In this document: positions 1 to 4,477 of the stretch, one piece after another
Layout: each line of letters opens with the position of its first letter
Numbering within the stretch: the first letter of the stretch is position 1
Assembly (NCBI GenBank): GCA_900554525.1
Contig: USHL01000093.1
Span: 1-6,120, forward strand
DNA length: 6,120 nt
From: an uncultured Oscillospiraceae bacterium
Lineage (GTDB): Bacteria; Bacillota; Clostridia; Oscillospirales; Acutalibacteraceae
Reading direction: 5' to 3'
The notes under the pieces: model-generated
What the model was told of the DNA's origin: nothing
Databases searched by the model: none
The model's input: the letters and a program-made list of their open reading frames with translations, nothing else
Made by a program: the position numbers and the translations under genes

Positions 1-169
1 TCAGCGTACCGAAAAACATAAAGCAGATGCCGCCTGCTCCGAGCATAGACCAGTGTGTATAGCCGCGCCAGATTACCTCCAAAAGGCCGTAGCCTACCGC
101 GCCTATTGAAAAGAGCATAAATTTTATTTTACCTTTCTGCATTTCTGTCACCGTTTCCTGTATATTCAT
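1..169 (-). CDS. Small integral membrane protein, N-terminal fragment (putative ABC-transporter-permease-like family)
   Basis: The minus-strand frame is open from an ATG at 169 to the window edge and gives 56 residues, so the C-terminus is missing. After a short polar, basic N-terminus (MNIQETVTEMQKGKIKF) the protein becomes hydrophobic, with the stretch GYGLLEVIWRGYTHWSM followed by a Gly-rich hydrophobic segment. From memory, this GLLEVIWRGYTHW pattern is typical of short clostridial membrane proteins annotated as putative ABC transporter permeases (PF06541-like). No transport function can be shown from this fragment. The start is uncertain. The ATG at 169 has little Shine-Dalgarno sequence in front of it. 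The in-frame ATG at 142 is preceded by GGTGA at a suitable distance and would give a protein beginning MQKGKIKF. The gene is co-oriented with the one at 340-1065, but the terminator at 309-332 separates them. Confidence 0.6.
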   Translation of the reverse strand, partial: MNIQETVTEMQKGKIKFMLFSIGAVGYGLLEVIWRGYTHWSMLGAGGICFMFFGTL

Positions 170-308
170 AACTTCAGAACGGTTATATTATTGGTGAAAT
201 ATTTTTGCTCTATACAATAAAAATGCAGGAAAAAAATCAGGCAAAATAATATTTTGTTTTTCACAAGGCAATGTCGTACGGATTTTGTGAAAAATTCGGC
301 AAACTGAA

Positions 309-332
309 AGACGCACCCGGACGGATGCGTCT
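309..332 (-). terminator. Intrinsic terminator of the 340-1065 gene
   Basis: Read on the minus strand, 7 nt past the stop codon there is a 10-bp stem (AGACGCATCC pairing with GGGTGCGTCT, one G-U pair) closed by the tetraloop GTCC. The T-rich stretch TTCAGTTT follows it. The position directly after the stop codon fits rho-independent termination of the anchored protein gene. It would also insulate the small membrane protein gene further downstream on the same strand. Confidence 0.8.
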
Positions 333-339
333 ATTAATA

Positions 340-1065
340 TTATTTTCTGGCGCCGCAGTCGCAGTAGAGATAGTCCACAACGGATTTATAATAACCGTGG
401 TCTTCCTGATGTGAACCGCTCCGGACGAGCTCGGTCTTTTGTACGTTCTGATAGTTTCCGTAATATACGCCGTTATAAAGGCCGTTTTCATCTGCGTTTT
501 TTATGCCTTCGTATATAATTGCTTTGAGATCGTCTTTGGTAAAACCGTTTTCGAACCAGTATGTGGGACCTTTTGCAATATAGCTTCCGTCATTTTCGAG
601 AATATAGAACCTTGCGCCGTAAACGGTTATCTCCTTATAGTCCGGAACCGTTACCGGTTTGGATACCCATTGCTTTACCGTATGCTCGTGCCAGACATGT
701 TTATGTGCCGTATCCGACTGTGAGCTGTTGTTCCGGTCGGAGGTTTCGCCTGTGTCGGCTTTAACAGACGAATTATTGCTGCCGGCATTGGATTGGACAG
801 ATGAATTGTTTTCATCTGCTTTGCTGCTGCTTGCGGGATTATTGCTGCTTTGGCTTTCTGTATTTTCGGTTTTACTGTTTTCCTCTTTTGTTACTGATGT
901 TTCTTCTGATACAGAACCGGTTTTTTCGGCCGAATTTTTTAAATCGGCGGAATCGGCATTCGGCTGTAACGTAAAAAGAATAGCTGCTATTACGGAAATC
1001 AGAAGAACGGCTGTAACAGGAATAATAATTTTGAATAATCTTTTACTGCGCTCATTTATATTCAT
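340..1065 (-). CDS. Membrane-anchored protein with Ser/Asn-rich stalk and His/Cys-containing C-terminal domain
   Basis: The protein has 241 residues. The ATG at 1065 has GGAG 8 nt upstream, which supports this start. Residues 1-11 are basic and polar. Residues 12-33 form one hydrophobic helix (FKIIIPVTAVLLISVIAAIL) with no lipobox cysteine, so it is best read as an uncleaved signal-anchor with the remainder outside the cell. Residues 34-118 are a low-complexity Ser/Asn/Glu/Thr stalk with repeated NNSSV-like units. The compact C-terminal domain (about 121-241) begins with a His cluster (HKHVWHEH, H121/123/126/128) and ends in a CDCG motif (C235, C237). Similar His...Cys-x-Cys-Gly domains occur in clostridial surface proteins as I remember them, and the residues could bind a metal. 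The function is unknown. The gene looks monocistronic, with its own promoter and terminator, and diverges from rhaB. Confidence 0.85.
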   Translation of the reverse strand: MNINERSKRLFKIIIPVTAVLLISVIAAILFTLQPNADSADLKNSAEKTGSVSEETSVTKEENSKTENTESQSSNNPASSSKADENNSSVQSNAGSNNSSVKADTGETSDRNNSSQSDTAHKHVWHEHTVKQWVSKPVTVPDYKEITVYGARFYILENDGSYIAKGPTYWFENGFTKDDLKAIIYEGIKNADENGLYNGVYYGNYQNVQKTELVRSGSHQEDHGYYKSVVDYLYCDCGARK

Positions 1066-1116
1066 TGCTTATTCTCCGTTTACTGCTGATTGTTTTCCGG
1101 CAGAAATGCCCACTAA

Positions 1117-1145
1117 ATTATAAAACGGTAAAGAGAGTTTGTCAA
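1117..1145 (-). promoter_or_regulatory. Sigma-A promoter for the 340-1065 gene
   Basis: On the minus strand there is a perfect -35 box TTGACA (1140-1145), a 17-nt spacer, and a perfect -10 box TATAAT (1117-1122). Transcription would begin near 1110, leaving a leader of about 45 nt before the ATG at 1065. It is the strongest promoter visible in the window, and suggests steady housekeeping-sigma expression unless a repressor acts. Confidence 0.85.
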
Positions 1146-1200
1146 TATACGGTCGGCGGAATACCAAACAAATTATTTTATTTTTTTATTATAAAAATCC

Positions 1201-1229
1201 TTTTATTTTGACGGATTTTATATTATAAT
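1201..1229 (+). promoter_or_regulatory. Probable rhaB promoter
   Basis: A perfect -10 box TATAAT lies at 1224-1229, 33 nt before the rhaB start codon. At the standard 17-nt spacing the -35 position reads only TTTTAT (1201-1206), a weak match. The better-looking TTGACG at 1208-1213 is only 10 nt from the -10 box and cannot serve it. A strong -10 with a poor -35 would fit a promoter that needs an activator. The DNA upstream (about 1170-1205) is very AT-rich and could act as an UP element. Confidence 0.45.
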
Positions 1230-1262
1230 GGTTTTACAGTTTATATTTTCGGAGGAGCTGCA

Positions 1263-2729
1263 ATGAAAAAAGTTTTGTCCTTTGATTTCGGCGCGTCGAG
1301 CGGGCGTGCTATGCTTGCGGAATATGACGGAGAAAAAATCACAATGGAGGAGATTCACCGTTTCAGCAACGATACCGTTACGGTCAACGGAACAATGTAT
1401 TGGGATATACTGCGTCTGTTTTTTGAAATAAAGACAGGCATTACCAAGGCTGTTGTAAAAGGCGGTTTTGACGCGATAGGGATAGACACCTGGGGCGTGG
1501 ATTTCGGGCTTGTGGACCGGCATGGCAGGCTTATTTCAAACCCGGTAAACTACCGTGACAGACGCACCGAGGGTATGATTGAAAAGGTTTTTGAAACTGT
1601 TTCGAGAGAAGAACTGTACTCGGTAACCGGTACGCAGATAATAAGAATAAATACGCTTTACCAGCTTATGTATCTTAAACTGTATGAGCCGGAACAGCTT
1701 GAAAACGCGCAAAAGCTGCTTTTGACGCCGGATTTGTTTGCTTATATGCTTACCGGAGAAATGAAAGCGGAGGCAAGTATAGCATCAACTACCAATCTTT
1801 ACGACGCCGTAAAGCGCGACTGGAGCTTTGAGCTGATAGACAAGCTGGAGCTTCCGCGCAGGCTGTTTCCGCCGATTGTCAGAGCGGGGGAGGTTTACGG
1901 TTTATTGTCTGACGATATATGCGAGGAACTGGGCTGCAAAAAAGTTCCGGTCATAGCGGTGGCAGAGCACGATACCGCATCGGCAGTTGCGGCAACACCG
2001 AGTGATTCGGATGATTTTGTTTATATAAGCTGCGGCACGTGGAGTCTTTTCGGCATCGAATGTAAGGAACCCATACTTACCGAGGAAGCCGCGCGCCTCA
2101 ACTTCACCAATGAGGGCGGATATAATAATACCGTAAGATTTCTGAAAAATATTATGGGGCTTTGGCTTATACAGGAATCGCGCCGCCAGTGGAGGCGCGA
2201 AGGTGAAGATGTAGGCTTTGATCAGCTTGAAAGGGAGGCGCTCGGCGCAAAGCCGTTTCAGTGCTTTATCGATGTTGATGATCCTGCGTTTGAAACGGCC
2301 GGTAATCTGCCGCGCAGAGTAAGGGAATTCTGCACCCGTACCGGACAGTATGTCCCTGAAACCCGCGGAGAGGTAATGCGTTGTATATATGAAAGCCTTG
2401 CGATGAAATACAAATACACCTTCAATATGCTTTCCAGAATCAGCGGCAGGAAATATAAGCGTATAAATATTTTGGGAGGCGGCATAAAGGATAAGCTGCT
2501 TTGCCAGATGGCTTCCGACGCCTGCAGAGTTGAGGTGCTTGCCGGACCGTCAGAGGCTACTGTAATGGGCAACATTGCGGTTGTATACGCCGCGCTCGGA
2601 GAGATAAAGGATTTTGCCGAAATAAGAAAAGCGGTGGCCGCTTCGACCGAGCTGAAGCGTTACGTGCCGCAGTCATCCGACGAATGGGATAAGGCCTACG
2701 CCGCTTATCTGAGAATAATAAAACAGTAA
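1263..2729 (+). CDS. rhaB: Rhamnulokinase (L-rhamnulose kinase), FGGY family
   Basis: This cytoplasmic kinase phosphorylates L-rhamnulose with ATP to L-rhamnulose 1-phosphate, the second intracellular step of L-rhamnose breakdown. The 488 residues match the usual family length, so the gene is complete. Visible landmarks are the first phosphate loop DFGASSGR (8-15), the substrate-side segment GIDTWGVDFGLVD (73-85) with YRDRRTEG (97-104), NTLYQL (130-135), and TNLYD (177-181). They continue with EHDTASAVAA (235-244), in which D237 is the expected catalytic base, then SCGTWSLFG (256-264), NFTNEGG (280-286), KNIMGLWLIQESRR (295-308) and the nucleotide-binding LGGGIKDKLLCQ (404-415). This combination is specific to rhamnulokinase within the FGGY group. 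GGAGG at 1251-1255, 7 nt before the ATG, fixes the start. No rhaA, rhaD, transporter or regulator is adjacent, so the gene appears monocistronic here. Confidence 0.95.
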   Translation: MKKVLSFDFGASSGRAMLAEYDGEKITMEEIHRFSNDTVTVNGTMYWDILRLFFEIKTGITKAVVKGGFDAIGIDTWGVDFGLVDRHGRLISNPVNYRDRRTEGMIEKVFETVSREELYSVTGTQIIRINTLYQLMYLKLYEPEQLENAQKLLLTPDLFAYMLTGEMKAEASIASTTNLYDAVKRDWSFELIDKLELPRRLFPPIVRAGEVYGLLSDDICEELGCKKVPVIAVAEHDTASAVAATPSDSDDFVYISCGTWSLFGIECKEPILTEEAARLNFTNEGGYNNTVRFLKNIMGLWLIQESRRQWRREGEDVGFDQLEREALGAKPFQCFIDVDDPAFETAGNLPRRVREFCTRTGQYVPETRGEVMRCIYESLAMKYKYTFNMLSRISGRKYKRINILGGGIKDKLLCQMASDACRVEVLAGPSEATVMGNIAVVYAALGEIKDFAEIRKAVAASTELKRYVPQSSDEWDKAYAAYLRIIKQ

Positions 2730-2819
2730 AAGATGCCTTTTAAGACGGCTGTTTAGGAAATTCCGGAAAGTCAACATACATCGGATTTCTTATTTTACCT
2801 TGTCTTAAAAGGCATCTTT
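2729..2819. terminator. Long inverted repeat between convergent genes, probable bidirectional terminator
   Basis: A perfect 18-bp inverted repeat (2729-2746 with 2802-2819; arms begin AAAGATGCC and end GGCATCTTT) encloses 55 nt. An inner helix is possible between AGGAAAT/CCG and CGG/ATTTCTT within that loop, so the whole region could fold as one long rod. It starts on the last base of the rhaB stop codon and ends 2 nt before the stop codon of the convergent small gene. On the minus strand the stem is followed by TTTTACTGTTTTATT, a fair T tract. On the plus strand the tail is only TTTATC. Termination is therefore better supported for the minus strand. The loop is much longer than in a normal terminator. 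Confidence 0.6.
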
Positions 2820-2820
2820 A

Positions 2821-3048
2821 TCAGCGGCAGCAGCCGCCCGGAGTAAAGAGCCGGACTATGCGCGTTGCGGAAATCTGCGGCGGAAGACTGTTAGTCATAA
2901 TTCCGTTGTACCAGATTCCTATGCGATCGCCCCTTTGAAATCGACGTGCGTTGGCTGTATTCACAACTACATTTTGTCCGGTGGCTATATCCCGAACTAA
3001 AAGTCTGTCTCGGCTAACCTTTAAAACAATCGCGAGCATGACGGTCAT
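2821..3048 (-). CDS. Small OB-fold-like protein (DUF3221-like), 75 residues
   Basis: With the start at 3048 the protein begins MTVMLAIVLKVSRDRLLVRD and has 75 residues. It alternates short beta-strand-like segments: LAIVLKVSRDRLLVRD, then QNVVVNT, GDRIGIWYNGIM, and a last strand SATRIVRLF. The sequence GDRIGIWYNGIMTNSLPPQI resembles small bacterial OB-fold proteins of the DUF3221 kind (G-D-x-V-x-x-x-Y-x-G ... S-x-P-x-Q-I), from memory of the family. No enzymatic residues are evident. The C-terminus is GGCCR, with paired cysteines. A longer reading from an ATG at 3099 adds 17 residues, but the very strong ribosome binding site directly before 3048 argues against it. The role is unknown; binding of nucleic acid or of another protein is the usual guess for an OB fold. 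Confidence 0.8.
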   Translation of the reverse strand: MTVMLAIVLKVSRDRLLVRDIATGQNVVVNTANARRFQRGDRIGIWYNGIMTNSLPPQISATRIVRLFTPGGCCR

Positions 3049-3054
3049 TTGAAG

Positions 3055-3062
3055 CACCTCCC
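3055..3062 (-). promoter_or_regulatory. Ribosome binding site that fixes the 3048 start
   Basis: On the minus strand GGGAGGTG lies 6 nt before the ATG at 3048. This near-perfect anti-16S match is well placed for 3048. It lies inside the longer reading frame that begins at 3099, so the longer start is probably not used. Confidence 0.8.
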
Positions 3063-3080
3063 GTATATATATTACAGGAC

Positions 3081-3110
3081 AGTATATGCCGAAAGACACT
3101 CGGCGGCCAA
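3081..3110 (-). promoter_or_regulatory. Possible promoter of the OB-fold-like gene
   Basis: On the minus strand TTGGCC (3105-3110) and TATACT (3081-3086) are separated by 18 nt. The -35 matches the sigma-A consensus at 4 of 6 positions and the -10 at 5 of 6. A start near 3074 would leave a leader of about 26 nt carrying the strong ribosome binding site. The gene needs a promoter here because the terminator at 3174-3207 cuts it off from the gene upstream. Confidence 0.35.
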
Positions 3111-3173
3111 TATCGCATTTAAACCTATATGTTATGTTCCGGTGTTATTTCTGATGTATATATGATGTTTTAC

Positions 3174-3207
3174 AAAACGCGGTGCGGATAATTCCGCACC
3201 GCGTTTT
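3174..3207. terminator. Strong intrinsic terminator of the 3211-3510 gene
   Basis: A perfect 15-bp, GC-rich stem (3174-3188 with 3193-3207, core ACGCGGTGCGGA) has a 4-nt TAAT loop and A/T tracts at both ends. On the minus strand it begins 3 nt after the stop codon of the 3211-3510 gene and is followed by TTTTGTAAAAC. The symmetry would allow it to work in both directions, but no plus-strand gene ends here. Confidence 0.9.
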
Positions 3208-3210
3208 TAC

Positions 3211-3510
3211 TTAGCTTTCTGCGTAGGGCTTTTCTTTGCAGCAGCACAAGCAGTCTCCGAACAATTGAAGTTTGGACTGAAGTATCATTTCAAGCTGGGA
3301 AACGGTACGTACCATTCCCTCTACGCTTTTATTGAAACGCAGCAGTTCTTCTGGGGTTACATATTCAAGACATAATGCTTTTTGCAGCTTTTCGCCTTCG
3401 GCATTTAAAATGTGGCTTAAAGCCGTTTCTGAAAGAGCGACAGATTCTATGATATCGGTTATAGCTTGGCAACGTGTGGTTTTGCTTGGTGTAATAACGG
3501 GCATTCCCAT
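3211..3510 (-). CDS. Stand-alone HILNAEG helical-domain protein, 99 residues
   Basis: The protein consists almost entirely of the domain also found at the C-termini of the two neighbouring propeller-type genes. After a 13-residue leader (MGMPVITPSKTTR) comes CQAITDIIESVALSETALS (14-32), then the hallmark HILNAEGEKLQK (33-44). A second amphipathic region follows (TPEELLRFNKSVEGMVRTVSQLEMILQSKLQLF, 52-84). It ends in a cysteine cluster GDCLCCCKEK (85-94; C87, C89, C90, C91). There is no signal peptide or membrane segment. The pattern suggests a helical hairpin or short coiled coil used for assembly. Related segments occur, from memory, in uncharacterised and collagen-like surface or spore-associated Firmicute proteins; I cannot name a function. 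A weak AGAAAGG site that overlaps the end of the upstream pseudogene precedes the ATG, so the two were probably translationally coupled. Confidence 0.85.
   Translation of the reverse strand: MGMPVITPSKTTRCQAITDIIESVALSETALSHILNAEGEKLQKALCLEYVTPEELLRFNKSVEGMVRTVSQLEMILQSKLQLFGDCLCCCKEKPYAES
3379..3414 (-). repeat. Paralogous direct repeat, copy 1 (in the 99-residue gene)
   Basis: This 36-bp segment matches 3681-3716 at all but one position (C at 3393 against T at 3695), offset by 302 bp. It encodes the HILNAEGEKLQK motif, so it is a gene-duplication signature and not an independent repeat element. The match is closer than the surrounding protein similarity would lead one to expect. Confidence 0.85.
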
Positions 3511-3517
3511 AAATAAC

Positions 3518-4281
3518 TTACCTTTCTGAATTTAGATTATCGCCGCAGAGACAGTCCGAAAAAAGACTGAGCCTGCCGGCGATTATGCTTTCCAACAGCG
3601 AAACGGCGCCTAATGCGGAATTGACCGAACGGTTGGTATTAAGCAGCAGTGAAAACATAACTTTTTCGGAAGATATTATTTTTTTGCAGCTTTTTGCCTT
3701 CGGCATTTAAAATGTGTGCGGGCGCCGACTGTTCAAGAGCGGCAGCTTCGATAATATCGGTTACAGCCTGACAGCGCGGTGCTATGATTTTGACAACAGA
3801 GGCCGGATACGTTATTGTCCCTGTCAGGGCCAAGGGATAGACCTTAATGACATGCGGTGTCTTCTGCTGATCTTACCCCGTAAAGAAAACCGTCGGTCTG
3901 ATTGAAGGCCCAGCCATTTATTTCAAGCGGTGCGTTGAGGGCGGTGCCGAAATCCCCGATCTGCTCGGCAAAGCCGTTGGCCGGATCGACCGGCTTCATA
4001 TAAGCGGCTGAATTCGGTGCAAGATCTACCGTGTAAAAACGTGACGCAGACCCGATCAGTATAACGAGATGACCTTTAAGGTAAAAAGTACCTGCATCGT
4101 AGCCGTCGGCAGGCAGGCCGTTCGTGAGCAGCGCAAGCTGGGCAAAAGTCCGGTCTGCGGATGCCCGCACGATGCGGTCAGAGGTTTGGTCATAGCCGCA
4201 GATATATTTATCGGGAATATTATAGCCTATGGCGTTTACATTGTGTGCGTGGCTGAGTTTTTCACGGAAAGCTCGCCGGAA
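3518..4281 (-). pseudogene. Degraded gene: DUF6923-like beta domain plus HILNAEG helical domain
   Basis: Three minus-strand reading frames join into one protein when two single bases are removed. Frame one, open from about 4281, reads NVNAIGYNIPDKYICGYD, then GYDAGTFYLKGHLVILIGSA, SRFYTVDLAPNSAAYM, PVDPANGF, NGWAFNQTDGFLYGV. These are hallmarks of the DUF6923 beta-propeller-like surface domain as I remember it. One extra base near 3852 ends that frame at a stop (3844-3846); the neighbouring frame continues VIKVYPLALTGTITYP, as the domain should. It then reads CQAVTDIIEAAALEQSAPAH and ILNAEGKKLQK until an A7 run (3679-3685) shifts it again. With A6 it would go on IISSEKVMFSLLLNTNRSVN and end at 3518 with a LFSDCLCGD tail like the 99-residue paralogue. 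The N-terminus is missing or unrecognisable, and no good start or ribosome binding site is seen. A GTG at 4170 and a TTG at 3833 give only meaningless fragments. Confidence 0.8.
3681..3716 (-). repeat. Paralogous direct repeat, copy 2 (in the pseudogene)
   Basis: This is the partner of 3379-3414, differing at one of 36 positions. It encodes the HILNAEGKKLQK segment. The T run at its left edge is seven long here (3679-3685) and five in copy 1, and this lengthened run coincides with the frameshift. Confidence 0.85.
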
Positions 4282-4331
4282 TCAGACAGCCTGTTATGGT
4301 GGCGGGTATTTTATTATCTCCCGAAAATGAA

Positions 4332-4371
4332 AGTTACATATCAAGGGCAGCATAGCCTTTGATATGTAACT
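4332..4371. repeat. 17-bp hairpin between the pseudogene and the divergent Cys-rich gene
   Basis: AGTTACATATCAA (4332-4344) pairs perfectly with TTGATATGTAACT (4359-4371). The helix extends inward by one G-U and three G-C pairs to a 6-nt AGCATA loop. On the minus strand the stem is followed by TTCATTTTC, a moderate T-rich tail. On the plus strand the tail is A-rich. It therefore resembles a minus-strand terminator, yet no minus-strand gene ends here. It could be the remnant of a lost gene, a leader or attenuator hairpin of the degraded operon, or an operator in the divergent promoter region. Confidence 0.7.
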
Positions 4372-4462
4372 AAAGAGTAAAGCCGATATGTATTTCTATT
4401 ACATAATATGCTTGTACAGAGGTTTAGGACAAAAAGTTTTTTCCGGCATAAACTGTAATTGT

Positions 4463-4469
4463 AGGAGGG
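4463..4469 (+). promoter_or_regulatory. Ribosome binding site that fixes the 4478 start
   Basis: AGGAGGG stands 8 nt before the ATG at 4478. The same frame is open further up to an ATG at 4388, but that codon has no such site. The intervening 30 residues (MYFYYIICLYRGLG...) do not look like part of the protein and lie over the presumed promoter DNA. Confidence 0.85.
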
Positions 4470-4477
4470 ATCAACTT

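Noticed and set aside
439..764. Two further plus-strand frames opposite the anchored protein
   Set aside because: They overlap a minus-strand gene with clear start, promoter and terminator, and show no family resemblance.
659..1123. 154-codon plus-strand open frame opposite the Ser-rich anchored protein
   Set aside because: It is the antisense shadow of the low-complexity Ser/Asn stalk, has no ribosome binding site, and runs through the promoter of the real gene.
1208..1213. TTGACG as the -35 box of rhaB
   Set aside because: It is only 10 nt from the TATAAT box, and no acceptable -10 lies 16-18 nt downstream of it.
2258..2575. Minus-strand frame within rhaB
   Set aside because: It is an antisense shadow of a full-length, well-conserved kinase gene.
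3049..3099. 17-residue N-terminal extension of the OB-fold-like protein
   Set aside because: The ribosome binding site GGGAGGTG (3055-3062) lies within this stretch and points to the ATG at 3048.
3676..3690. Programmed -1 ribosomal frameshift at the A7 run
   Set aside because: A -1 shift would read AAA TAA and stop at once; a +1 shift or the loss of one A is needed, which this type of slippery site does not provide.
3379..3716. CRISPR or mobile repeat array
   Set aside because: There are only two similar copies, both coding for the same protein motif in frame; this is paralogy.
3639..3833. Separate 64-residue gene with TTG start
   Set aside because: No ribosome binding site, and it contains only the first half of the helical domain before the A7 frame break.
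3844..4170. Separate 108-residue gene with GTG start
   Set aside because: Its frame continues upstream beyond 4170 with matching domain sequence (NAIGYNIPDKYICGYD), and it ends at a frameshift; it is a fragment of a longer broken gene.
4069..4362. 97-codon plus-strand frame
   Set aside because: It is antisense to the DUF6923-like pseudogene, whose minus-strand translation has recognisable motifs; the plus frame has no ribosome binding site and runs into the hairpin.
4388..4477. N-terminal extension of the Cys-rich protein from the ATG at 4388
   Set aside because: The strong AGGAGGG site at 4463-4469 serves the ATG at 4478, while 4388 lacks one; the extra 30 residues lack any family likeness.
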